Shown: positions 1 to 5,407 of the stretch, one piece after another
Position numbering within the stretch: position 1 is the stretch's first letter
Layout: each line of letters begins with the position of its first letter
NCBI GenBank assembly: GCA_003520205.1
Contig: DOVG01000239.1
Location: 1-8,001, forward strand
DNA from: Lachnospiraceae bacterium
Lineage (GTDB): Bacteria; Bacillota; Clostridia; Lachnospirales; Lachnospiraceae
DNA length: 8,001 bases
Reading direction: 5' to 3'
The notes under the pieces: generated by a model
Seen by the model: only the letters and a program-made list of their open reading frames with translations
Told to the model about the DNA's origin: nothing
Databases searched by the model: none
Translations under genes and position numbers: made by a program

Positions 1-483
1 ATCTTCGTTATAGGATGCTCATCGAGTGAAATAATCGGAAATCAAATTGGTAGTTCTACTAATCTTGAAGCAGCCGAAGCAATATATGATGGAATAATAC
101 CTGTTTTAAAAGAAAATGGGATTTATGCCGCTGCTCAATGCTGCGAACATCTAAACAGAGCTTTGGTAATCGAAGAAGAAGCAATGCTAAAATATGGATT
201 CGAACAGGTAAATGCTATTCCACAGCCTAATCATGCAGGAGGAGCATTTGCTACAGTATGTTATCAAAGATACGATAAGCCTGTATTAGTAGAATCAATA
301 AATCAGAAAGCTGATGCCGGAATAGATATAGGTGGAACTATGATAGGTATGCATATTCATAGCGTAGTTGTTCCTATGAGAATCAGCCTTCGTAAAATTG
401 GTGAAGCTCCAATAATATGCGCCAGATATAGACCTAAATACGTGGGTGGACAAAGAGCTGTTTATGATGAGAATCTTATGTAA
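1..483 (+). CDS. YwlG/DUF436 (UPF0340, TIGR01440) family protein, 5'-truncated
   Basis: The open frame runs from base 1 without a start codon to a TAA at 481-483, giving 160 visible residues. By comparison with B. subtilis YwlG (about 180 residues, from memory) roughly 20-25 N-terminal residues lie outside the window. An ATG-initiated reading from 163 would discard conserved sequence, so the gene must extend to the left edge. Family hallmarks seen are IGCSSSEIIG near the visible N-terminus, AAQCCEHLNRAL at about residues 44-55, ADAGIDIGGTMIGMH, RISLRKIGEAP and the C-terminal RPKYVGGQRAVY. The conserved cysteines and the His of CCEHLNR suggest a ligand- or metal-binding pocket, but the biochemical function of the family is not established as far as I know. 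It is the only plus-strand gene here and converges on the recombinase gene, with a shared terminator between them. Family assignment is firm; function is unknown. Confidence 0.92.
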   Translation: MFVIGCSSSEIIGNQIGSSTNLEAAEAIYDGIIPVLKENGIYAAAQCCEHLNRALVIEEEAMLKYGFEQVNAIPQPNHAGGAFATVCYQRYDKPVLVESINQKADAGIDIGGTMIGMHIHSVVVPMRISLRKIGEAPIICARYRPKYVGGQRAVYDENLM

Positions 484-546
484 AAAAATTATAGGCGCTG
501 AAGCTAAAGATTTTTTAATATATTAAACACAAAATAGTTTCACTTA

Positions 547-581
547 AAAAGGGCTGTCATTAGATAGGAGTCAGCCCTTTT
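547..581. terminator. Bidirectional intrinsic terminator between convergent genes
   Basis: A perfect 10-bp inverted repeat, AAAAGGGCTG (547-556) and CAGCCCTTTT (572-581), encloses a 15-nt loop. The stem has a GGGCTG/CAGCCC core with A-rich and T-rich flanks on both sides, so the transcript ends in a U-run whichever strand is read. It begins 63 nt after the YwlG-family stop and lies 38 nt beyond the recombinase stop on the other strand, the expected position for a terminator shared by two convergent genes. Confidence 0.88.
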
Positions 582-619
582 AATATATTTAATATAGAGT
601 TTACATAATATTATTATTG

Positions 620-1669
620 TTAATCATCGTTTCTTAGAGTCACTTTATTTCTGGCTGCACGTTTTCTTTCCTGATCTATATCTGCATAATGCTTACGTGT
701 TGTATTTACATCTTTATGTCCAAGAACATCTGCTACCAGATATATATCGCCTGTCTCCTGATATAATGCAGTTCCATAAGTACTACGAAGCTTATGAGGC
801 GTTATATGCTTAAGCGGAGTAGTGACACGAGAGTACTTCTTTACCATATTTTCTACTGTTCTGACAGATATACGTTTTCTGTGAGAGGAGAGGAAGAGTG
901 CATCTTCGTGCCCATCTACTGCAATAATTTTCTCTCTTTCTTTTATATAATCCTGTATATAACCTGTAGCTTCATCAGAAAAATATACAAAAGCTTCATT
1001 ACCACCTTTTCTGGTAACTTTTACTCGTGAATTATCAAAATCAACATCATCTATATTAAGGCCAACAGTTTCTGATACACGAAGCCCGGTACTAAGCATA
1101 AGCGTGAGAAGTGCCAGATCACGAACCTTGTCACGTTCATGGAATTTCATCTGACGTTCCGTAAGATTATTTCCAAATTCAACTGTATCAAGGAAATCAG
1201 CTGTTTCATTTGCCTCCATACGAGTGATGGTTTTTTCTTTAATTTTAGGTGTTTTTACTTTTTCAGTAACATTCTGAGATATACAGTCATTTATATAAAG
1301 ATATTTAAAGAAAGCCCTTAAACCGACAAGTTTTCTCTTTTTAGAAGCATTATCGTTAGTATATTCACGTCCATTACGGACATAGTAAGAAAGATAATCC
1401 AGATATTCCTCGATATCCCTGGACTCAAGTTTATTAATATCTTCGTAAGTTATTTCGTACATTTCTTTCTTCTTAAGAAATGGATTTTCTGACTGAAGAA
1501 ATTCAAAGAAGTATTTGATATCATGAGCATAAGCTATACGGGTTCGAGGCTGAGTTGTTGTCTCAATACTTCGCATAAAATCCTTTACATAAGGAGGAAG
1601 CTCAGAAAGAACTGATCTAAGTTCGAGTATTTGTTTTTTTGAAAGCTGCTTTGCATATGATTCTGACAT
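620..1669 (-). CDS. XerS-like tyrosine recombinase
   Basis: This is a 349-residue site-specific recombinase/integrase of the tyrosine class, which cuts and rejoins DNA through a 3'-phosphotyrosine intermediate. An N-terminal SAM-like core-binding domain (about residues 20-140, with the ..TRIAYAHDIKYFFEFL helix) precedes the C-terminal catalytic domain. All catalytic residues are present: Arg197 (STGLRVSE), Lys221 (VTRKGG), His292 and Arg295 (TPHKLR), His318 (LGHKD) and nucleophile Tyr328 (TRKHYADID). The length and the ERDKVRDLALLTLMLSTGLRVSE and VTRKGG segments resemble streptococcal/lactococcal XerS (about 356 aa) more than XerC/XerD (about 300 aa). The ATG at 1669 was chosen because AGGAGG lies 9 nt upstream; an in-frame ATG at 1693 would put that Shine-Dalgarno inside the gene. 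A dif-like palindrome lies about 80 bp upstream, favouring a role in chromosome dimer resolution. An integrase of a lost mobile element is the alternative, but no element genes flank it. Confidence 0.9.
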   Translation of the reverse strand: MSESYAKQLSKKQILELRSVLSELPPYVKDFMRSIETTTQPRTRIAYAHDIKYFFEFLQSENPFLKKKEMYEITYEDINKLESRDIEEYLDYLSYYVRNGREYTNDNASKKRKLVGLRAFFKYLYINDCISQNVTEKVKTPKIKEKTITRMEANETADFLDTVEFGNNLTERQMKFHERDKVRDLALLTLMLSTGLRVSETVGLNIDDVDFDNSRVKVTRKGGNEAFVYFSDEATGYIQDYIKEREKIIAVDGHEDALFLSSHRKRISVRTVENMVKKYSRVTTPLKHITPHKLRSTYGTALYQETGDIYLVADVLGHKDVNTTRKHYADIDQERKRAARNKVTLRNDD

Positions 1670-1678
1670 AAAGCAGAA

Positions 1679-1684
1679 CCTCCT
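1679..1684 (-). promoter_or_regulatory. Ribosome binding site of the Xer recombinase
   Basis: The minus strand reads AGGAGG here, 9 nt before the ATG at 1669-1667. This perfect Shine-Dalgarno decides the start codon: the more upstream in-frame ATG (1693) precedes it and has no comparable site of its own. Confidence 0.85.
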
Positions 1685-1690
1685 AAAATT

Positions 1691-1710
1691 CATTACTATA
1701 CATTACTATA
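1691..1710. repeat. Perfect 10-bp tandem duplication in the recombinase leader
   Basis: CATTACTATA occurs twice in direct succession (1691-1700 and 1701-1710). On the coding strand of the recombinase it lies between the -10 box and the ribosome binding site, around the expected transcription start. It could be a small slippage duplication or a regulatory repeat; the sequence alone does not say which. Confidence 0.8.
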
Positions 1711-1712
1711 TA

Positions 1713-1740
1713 ATTATAAACAAAATAGAGATAAAATCAA
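1713..1740 (-). promoter_or_regulatory. Sigma-A-type promoter of the Xer recombinase
   Basis: On the minus strand a -35 box TTGATT (1740-1735) and a consensus -10 box TATAAT (1718-1713) are separated by 16 bp. Transcription would start near 1706, giving a leader of about 40 nt that carries the AGGAGG site. The -35 box ends only 8 bp from the dif-like palindrome. The AT-rich setting makes chance -10 matches common, but spacing and position relative to the gene are right. Confidence 0.6.
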
Positions 1741-1744
1741 GGAA

Positions 1745-1776
1745 TATTTTCGCAAAACTATGGTTTCACGAATAAA
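1745..1776. other. Putative dif-like Xer recombination site
   Basis: The core is an interrupted palindrome, TTCGCAAAAC (1749-1758) and GTTTCACGAA (1763-1772), around TATG (1759-1762). The arms match in TTCG and AAAC with only the central CA step non-complementary, giving 8 of 10 paired positions. Two roughly 11-bp arms around a 6-bp centre is the architecture of Xer/dif sites. The string CGNAAAACTAT followed by two bases and TTT resembles the streptococcal/lactococcal dif_SL sequence as I remember it (core AAAACTATAATTTTC), which also lies immediately upstream of xerS. The site lies in the 153-nt gap in front of the recombinase, about 76 bp from its start codon. A recombinase operator or a chance AT-rich palindrome are the alternatives. 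Confidence 0.55.
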
Positions 1777-1822
1777 TCGATATTATTATCTATCACTATT
1801 CTATTACTACTTATATGGTAAC

Positions 1823-2494
1823 TTATTTATAGCTTATATATTCTCTGTCAGATAGTTCTTTTATAAGTTTACTTAGTGGTAAGCCAACCACATTATTATA
1901 ATCACCATTTATTGATTCAACAAGTCTTGAACCAATTCCCTGGATTCCGTATGCGCCGGCTTTATCCATAGGTTCTCCAGTTGCAATATAATCAAGTGCT
2001 TCATATTCATCAAATGGATACATTTTAACATCTGTTTTAGAGTAAAAACTAAAGCTGTCAGCTTCTATAAGCCTGTTCAGATATGAACTATATGTCAGGT
2101 ATTTGCAGTTTACGCCTGTATAAACTTCGTGGATATTACCTGACAGTTTCATAAGATACTTTTTAGCCTCTGATGCATTTCCCGGTTTCCCAAGGATTAT
2201 TCCATCATATGCAACAACTGTATCTGCTGCAATTATAAGTATTCCTCCATCGTCAGGAATCAGCATATTTAGTGTTTGCAAAAATTCTTTTTCAGGGGTT
2301 TTACGAATAAATATATCTGATACAGCACTGCATTTCATTTCTGAAAGCTTTAAAACCACTTTTTCAGGACTTGTTTCCACTGTTTTTTCATCTATATCGC
2401 TTGTAATCACCTGAAATTCAAGTCCTGCCTGTTGAAGAAGTTCCTTTCTTCTAGGTGAGTTTGATGCTAGTATTATTACAACTTTTTGAACCAT
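1823..2494 (-). CDS. maf: Maf family nucleoside triphosphate pyrophosphatase
   Basis: Cytoplasmic Maf/YhdE/YceF-type enzymes hydrolyse non-canonical or modified nucleoside triphosphates (such as dTTP/UTP or m7GTP) to monophosphate and pyrophosphate, and are linked to septum formation and nucleotide-pool cleaning. The 223-residue product opens with the signature LASNSPRRKELL (9-20), then has AADTVV (89-94, with Asp91 as the likely general base), GKP (102-104), VYTGV (124-128), ATGEPMDKAGAYGIQG (171-186) and NGDYNNVVGLPLSKL (196-210). It is longer than the usual roughly 190 residues because of an insertion around residues 60-85 ahead of the AADTVV strand. The ATG at 2494 is natural because the signature starts 8 residues later, though only a weak AGAG-type Shine-Dalgarno precedes it. 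It is the last gene of the packed minus-strand series, 48 nt after the channel gene. The substrate subclass cannot be assigned by eye. Confidence 0.93.
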   Translation of the reverse strand: MVQKVVIILASNSPRRKELLQQAGLEFQVITSDIDEKTVETSPEKVVLKLSEMKCSAVSDIFIRKTPEKEFLQTLNMLIPDDGGILIIAADTVVAYDGIILGKPGNASEAKKYLMKLSGNIHEVYTGVNCKYLTYSSYLNRLIEADSFSFYSKTDVKMYPFDEYEALDYIATGEPMDKAGAYGIQGIGSRLVESINGDYNNVVGLPLSKLIKELSDREYISYK

Positions 2495-2542
2495 TATTTA
2501 CTCTACTACTCTCTTTATTAATCAGTTTTTCTATTCTCTATA

Positions 2543-3415
2543 CTACTTATCTATAACATGTACATCAAGCTGATTGAATGGTATTTCTATATTATTTTCT
2601 CTAAGACCTATAAGTATTCTTTCATTAAGCTGTCTTCTGACATTATTATATTCGCTTACAGAAACCATACACAAAATTCCCATTATTATTGAATGTTCGC
2701 TAAGTTCTTCAACAAATACATCTCTAGGTGTACCTAGTATATTTTCCTGTGAATCAATTATATTTTTCAGTACATTTTTTGCAAGATCTATATCTGTATC
2801 ATAAGAAATGCCGACTTTGATAAGTAATACTCTGCTTTCACTTCCTCCTCGATTCAGAACAGAATTGTTTGTCAGCTGTGAATTTGGTATTTTTACTTCT
2901 TCTCCGAATATAGTTTTGATAGTTGTATAATATGTTTCTATTATTTCAACTGTACCTTCTATATTTGCACTAGGAATAACTATATAGTCACCTTTTTTAA
3001 ATGGTTTCAAAATAAGAAGAAGGATTCCTCCTGCAAAGTTAGAAAGTGCCCCCTGCATGGCAAGTGATATACCAACACCGGCTGAAGCAACAAGCGCTGC
3101 TATAGAAGTTACCTCAACTATCTTAAGCTGGGTAATTATAGTAAATAATGCGAAAATAAGTATTCCATATCTTATAATATTGATAATAAAATGACTTGCT
3201 ATTTTATCTATCCCCTTATTATCAAGTTTTGACTGGATAGACGTAGCAATTTTCTTAAGTACTTTACTTAAAATAGCATAAAGAAATACAGCAATAACAA
3301 GTTTAATTATAAAATCAAACATGAAATTACCTTTTTCATTTACCCATTTTTTTATATCTTCTATCGTGATAATTGTTACATCTGAAATAATAGCATTTAT
3401 AAATACTTTATTCAT
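2543..3415 (-). CDS. MscS-type small-conductance mechanosensitive channel
   Basis: This inner-membrane channel opens under membrane tension during hypo-osmotic shock and releases solutes. The product (290 aa) is close to E. coli MscS (286 aa). It shows TM1 at about 33-57, TM2 at about 75-98 and the pore-lining TM3 from about 104 with the Gly/Ala-rich packing pattern SAGVGISLAMQGALSNFAGG (111-130), followed by the LKPFKKGDYI boundary (136-145) leading into the beta domain. The segment GEEVKIPNSQLTNNSVLN (171-188) is the typical MscS core, and an alpha/beta C-terminal domain follows (about 195-288). The start is supported by AAGGGAG at 3426-3420, 4 nt before the ATG. It lies 49 nt after the patatin-like gene and 48 nt before maf. 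The family is clear; whether it is the main osmotic release valve or a specialised paralogue is not visible. Confidence 0.94.
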   Translation of the reverse strand: MNKVFINAIISDVTIITIEDIKKWVNEKGNFMFDFIIKLVIAVFLYAILSKVLKKIATSIQSKLDNKGIDKIASHFIINIIRYGILIFALFTIITQLKIVEVTSIAALVASAGVGISLAMQGALSNFAGGILLLILKPFKKGDYIVIPSANIEGTVEIIETYYTTIKTIFGEEVKIPNSQLTNNSVLNRGGSESRVLLIKVGISYDTDIDLAKNVLKNIIDSQENILGTPRDVFVEELSEHSIIMGILCMVSVSEYNNVRRQLNERILIGLRENNIEIPFNQLDVHVIDK

Positions 3416-3419
3416 ATAG

Positions 3420-3426
3420 CTCCCTT
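3420..3426 (-). promoter_or_regulatory. Ribosome binding site of the MscS-type channel gene
   Basis: The minus strand reads AAGGGAG followed by CTAT and the ATG at 3415. The 4-nt spacer is short but very similar to that of the upstream patatin-like gene (GGGAGG-TTAT-ATG), which supports both start choices. Confidence 0.7.
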
Positions 3427-3464
3427 ATATATAAATGTATTTTTTACAGTTACTTTGGATATAC

Positions 3465-4481
3465 TTAAATACCATACTTACTTTTAATATTATTAATGTA
3501 GTCAAATCTGGAATTAATATCTTTATCCAGTGTATTATATGTTCTTTCAAACTTCATATTTCTGATGATATCTTCATAGTCTCTTGCTGCAAGTTCTTTT
3601 TCAAGTTTTATATAGATTTCATCCTTTTCAAATAAAGTCTTAACATATCTACGTCCATCTCTGATTCCAAGTTCCTTCTTTACCGCAATATCTTCACTAT
3701 CAAAATTCATAGTACCGCTTAGAAGTCTGCCCAGTTCATGACTTGGTAATATATCTATAATTTCTGCATCAGCATATTCTTCTATATTTTTTATTTCAGA
3801 CTCTGTGGTCAGCTCTATGACAATAAAACGTCTGATACCAAGTTCATATAAAGGTTTAATAGGAATATTATCCTTAACTCCTCCATCTATGTATAGACGT
3901 TCCTCTACTTTTACCGGATTATATATTACGGGCAATGCTGTTGTAGCGAGAACAGCACTCTTTATAAAATCATTGGATTTATTCTGAAGACTGAAATACC
4001 TGGCTTCATATAATTTATAAGTATCTTCTACAGACGCAGATGTAAGAAGCTTCAGCTCTTCATCTGTTATATGTTCAGAAGTAACTATTTCAGGAGGACA
4101 TTCAGCAGCAGTAACATATGTAGGAATAGTTTTTACATTTTCAGAATTAAAAAGACTGTAATTCAGATATTTATCAATCAGTTTTTCAGTTGCATTTCTA
4201 GAAAAATGACTGTCTCCTGACTTAAGTCCGGTTGGATCAGTATTAAAGAAAACTTTATAATCTATATCATTCCAGGCTTCTTCCATCTGGCTTACTACTC
4301 TATCCAGACCACCTTCAGCAAGACCTTCAGAGAAAAGGACTGCATTAACACCACCTATTGAGGTTCCTGACACTGCTACGATATCATTCATAAGCCCTGC
4401 CTCAATAAGTGATCTTATCATACCTATCTGATATATTCCTTTGCCGCCACCCCCGGCAAGTACAAGACCAGTACCTTCCAT
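3465..4481 (-). CDS. Patatin-like phospholipase family protein
   Basis: Patatin-like proteins are serine hydrolases with a Ser-Asp dyad that release fatty acids from phospholipids or other lipids. The 338-residue product starts MEGTGLVLAGGGGKG, where the Gly-rich GGGGKG (residues 11-16) forms the oxyanion hole. The nucleophile elbow is GTSIG with Ser41, and the partner is Asp199 in DGG (199-201); both dyad residues are present, so the enzyme should be active. The C-terminal third (about 225-338) is outside the core patatin fold and I do not recognise it. No signal peptide is seen, so the protein is probably cytoplasmic or membrane-peripheral. The ATG at 4481 was chosen over in-frame ATGs at 4499 and 4493 because GGGAGG lies 4 nt upstream of it and family members start a few residues before the GLVL strand. 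It lies 37 nt after proB. The substrate is not predictable from sequence. Confidence 0.9.
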   Translation of the reverse strand: MEGTGLVLAGGGGKGIYQIGMIRSLIEAGLMNDIVAVSGTSIGGVNAVLFSEGLAEGGLDRVVSQMEEAWNDIDYKVFFNTDPTGLKSGDSHFSRNATEKLIDKYLNYSLFNSENVKTIPTYVTAAECPPEIVTSEHITDEELKLLTSASVEDTYKLYEARYFSLQNKSNDFIKSAVLATTALPVIYNPVKVEERLYIDGGVKDNIPIKPLYELGIRRFIVIELTTESEIKNIEEYADAEIIDILPSHELGRLLSGTMNFDSEDIAVKKELGIRDGRRYVKTLFEKDEIYIKLEKELAARDYEDIIRNMKFERTYNTLDKDINSRFDYINNIKSKYGI

Positions 4482-4485
4482 ATAA

Positions 4486-4491
4486 CCTCCC
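4486..4491 (-). promoter_or_regulatory. Ribosome binding site of the patatin-like gene
   Basis: GGGAGG on the minus strand lies 4 nt before the ATG at 4481. It falls inside the coding sequence if either upstream in-frame ATG (4499, 4493) is used, so it argues for the shorter, 338-residue protein. Confidence 0.7.
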
Positions 4492-4518
4492 ATATACATC
4501 TTCTTTCAAAAGAACTAA

Positions 4519-5385
4519 TTATCTGTCCAAATACTTCTTATTCTTGATAAAATCAAGTAGATTAAAGTCTGTAGATGTATCATTAACAAATATAGTTCCT
4601 ACATCTTCGCCGTCCATAAGTCTATGAATTATTTCCATATCCTTTGATTCAAGTATAGCAACATCAGCACCGGCATGACATGCTATCTGAGCAGCAGCTA
4701 TTTTAGTATACATTCCACCGGTTCCATAGCGTGTTACTGTTCCTTTAGCCATATCCTTAAGAGAATCATCTATATGCTCTATAACGGATAATCTTTTAGC
4801 CTTTGGATTCTTTCTTGGATCGTCCGTGTAGAATCCATCTATATCTGTAAGAAGAACCAGCATATCAGCTCCGGTAAGAGTAGAAACAATAGCTGAAAGT
4901 GTATCATTATCTCCAAATTCGATTTCTTCAGTAGCAACTGTATCATTTTCATTTACAATAGGTATGACATCAAGGTCCAGAAGCTGTTTCAATGTATTTT
5001 CAGCATTCTTTCTTCTTTCATCATTTGTTATAGCATCAAATGTAAGAAGTACCTGCGCTGCCTTATTGTTATATTCCATGAAAAGCTTCTGATAAAGCAT
5101 CATCAGCTCTCCCTGACCAAGAGCTGCACAAGCCTGAATCATCGAAAGAACTTCAGGTTTTTTAGAAAGTCCTAAGATTTTTCTTCCAACTGATATAGCA
5201 CCGGAAGATACAAGAATTACGTCCTTTCCCTGATTCTTTAAATCACTTATGATTCGTATCATTTTTTCAACTTTTACAAAATCAAGTTCGCCTGTTTCTT
5301 CATGCATTAATGATGAAGAGCCTACTTTAATAACAATACGATTCTTATATTTAAGTGTTTTTCTTATATCAATATTCATGTCCAT
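4519..5385 (-). CDS. proB: Glutamate 5-kinase, short form without PUA domain
   Basis: ProB phosphorylates L-glutamate to gamma-glutamyl phosphate with ATP, the first and normally proline-inhibited step of proline synthesis. The 288-residue protein is a single amino-acid-kinase domain: KVGSSS (20-25), VSSGAISVG (59-67), NENDTV (145-150) and FGDND (157-161) for glutamate binding, LLTDIDGFYTDDP (178-190), and GTGGMYTK (221-228) for nucleotide binding. The C-terminal PUA domain of E. coli ProB (367 aa) is absent; such short forms occur in other bacteria. The ATG at 5385 is chosen because GAGAGGA lies 5 nt upstream; a start at 5448 would overlap the preceding gene by 41 nt and add 21 residues with no family resemblance. 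It follows the COG2509-type gene by 22 nt. The usual partner proA is not next to it or elsewhere in the window. Confidence 0.95.
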   Translation of the reverse strand: MDMNIDIRKTLKYKNRIVIKVGSSSLMHEETGELDFVKVEKMIRIISDLKNQGKDVILVSSGAISVGRKILGLSKKPEVLSMIQACAALGQGELMMLYQKLFMEYNNKAAQVLLTFDAITNDERRKNAENTLKQLLDLDVIPIVNENDTVATEEIEFGDNDTLSAIVSTLTGADMLVLLTDIDGFYTDDPRKNPKAKRLSVIEHIDDSLKDMAKGTVTRYGTGGMYTKIAAAQIACHAGADVAILESKDMEIIHRLMDGEDVGTIFVNDTSTDFNLLDFIKNKKYLDR

Positions 5386-5390
5386 GACAT

Positions 5391-5397
5391 TCCTCTC
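5391..5397 (-). promoter_or_regulatory. Ribosome binding site of proB
   Basis: The minus strand reads GAGAGGA, 5 nt before the ATG at 5385. It lies in the 22-nt gap after the stop codon of the upstream flavoprotein gene and supports the 288-residue form of ProB. Confidence 0.7.
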
Positions 5398-5407
5398 TTT
5401 CAATGTA

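Noticed and set aside
514..527. Perfect 14-bp palindrome TTTAATATATTAAA downstream of the YwlG-family gene
   Set aside because: It is purely A/T in an AT-rich intergenic stretch, so a chance origin is likely, and it has no second copy or clear partner.
794..1321. Plus-strand open frames inside the recombinase gene
   Set aside because: They are antisense to a gene with a complete catalytic motif set, are rich in Phe/Tyr/Ile/Cys as expected for a shadow frame, and resemble no known family.
1681..1703. Leader mini-ORF of six codons (MYSNEF) ending in the recombinase Shine-Dalgarno site
   Set aside because: It has no ribosome binding site of its own and arises from the tandem ATG-containing repeat; nothing indicates translation.
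1745..1780. The palindrome before the recombinase as an intrinsic terminator for maf
   Set aside because: The stem is broken by a two-position mismatch, is AT-rich and is followed on the minus strand by AATATTCC rather than a U-run.
620..1822. Recombinase as integrase of a phage or integrative element, with 1745-1776 as an att site
   Set aside because: No excisionase, repressor, phage, conjugation or cargo genes are present, flanking genes are housekeeping types, and no matching direct repeat was noticed elsewhere in the window. Not fully excluded.
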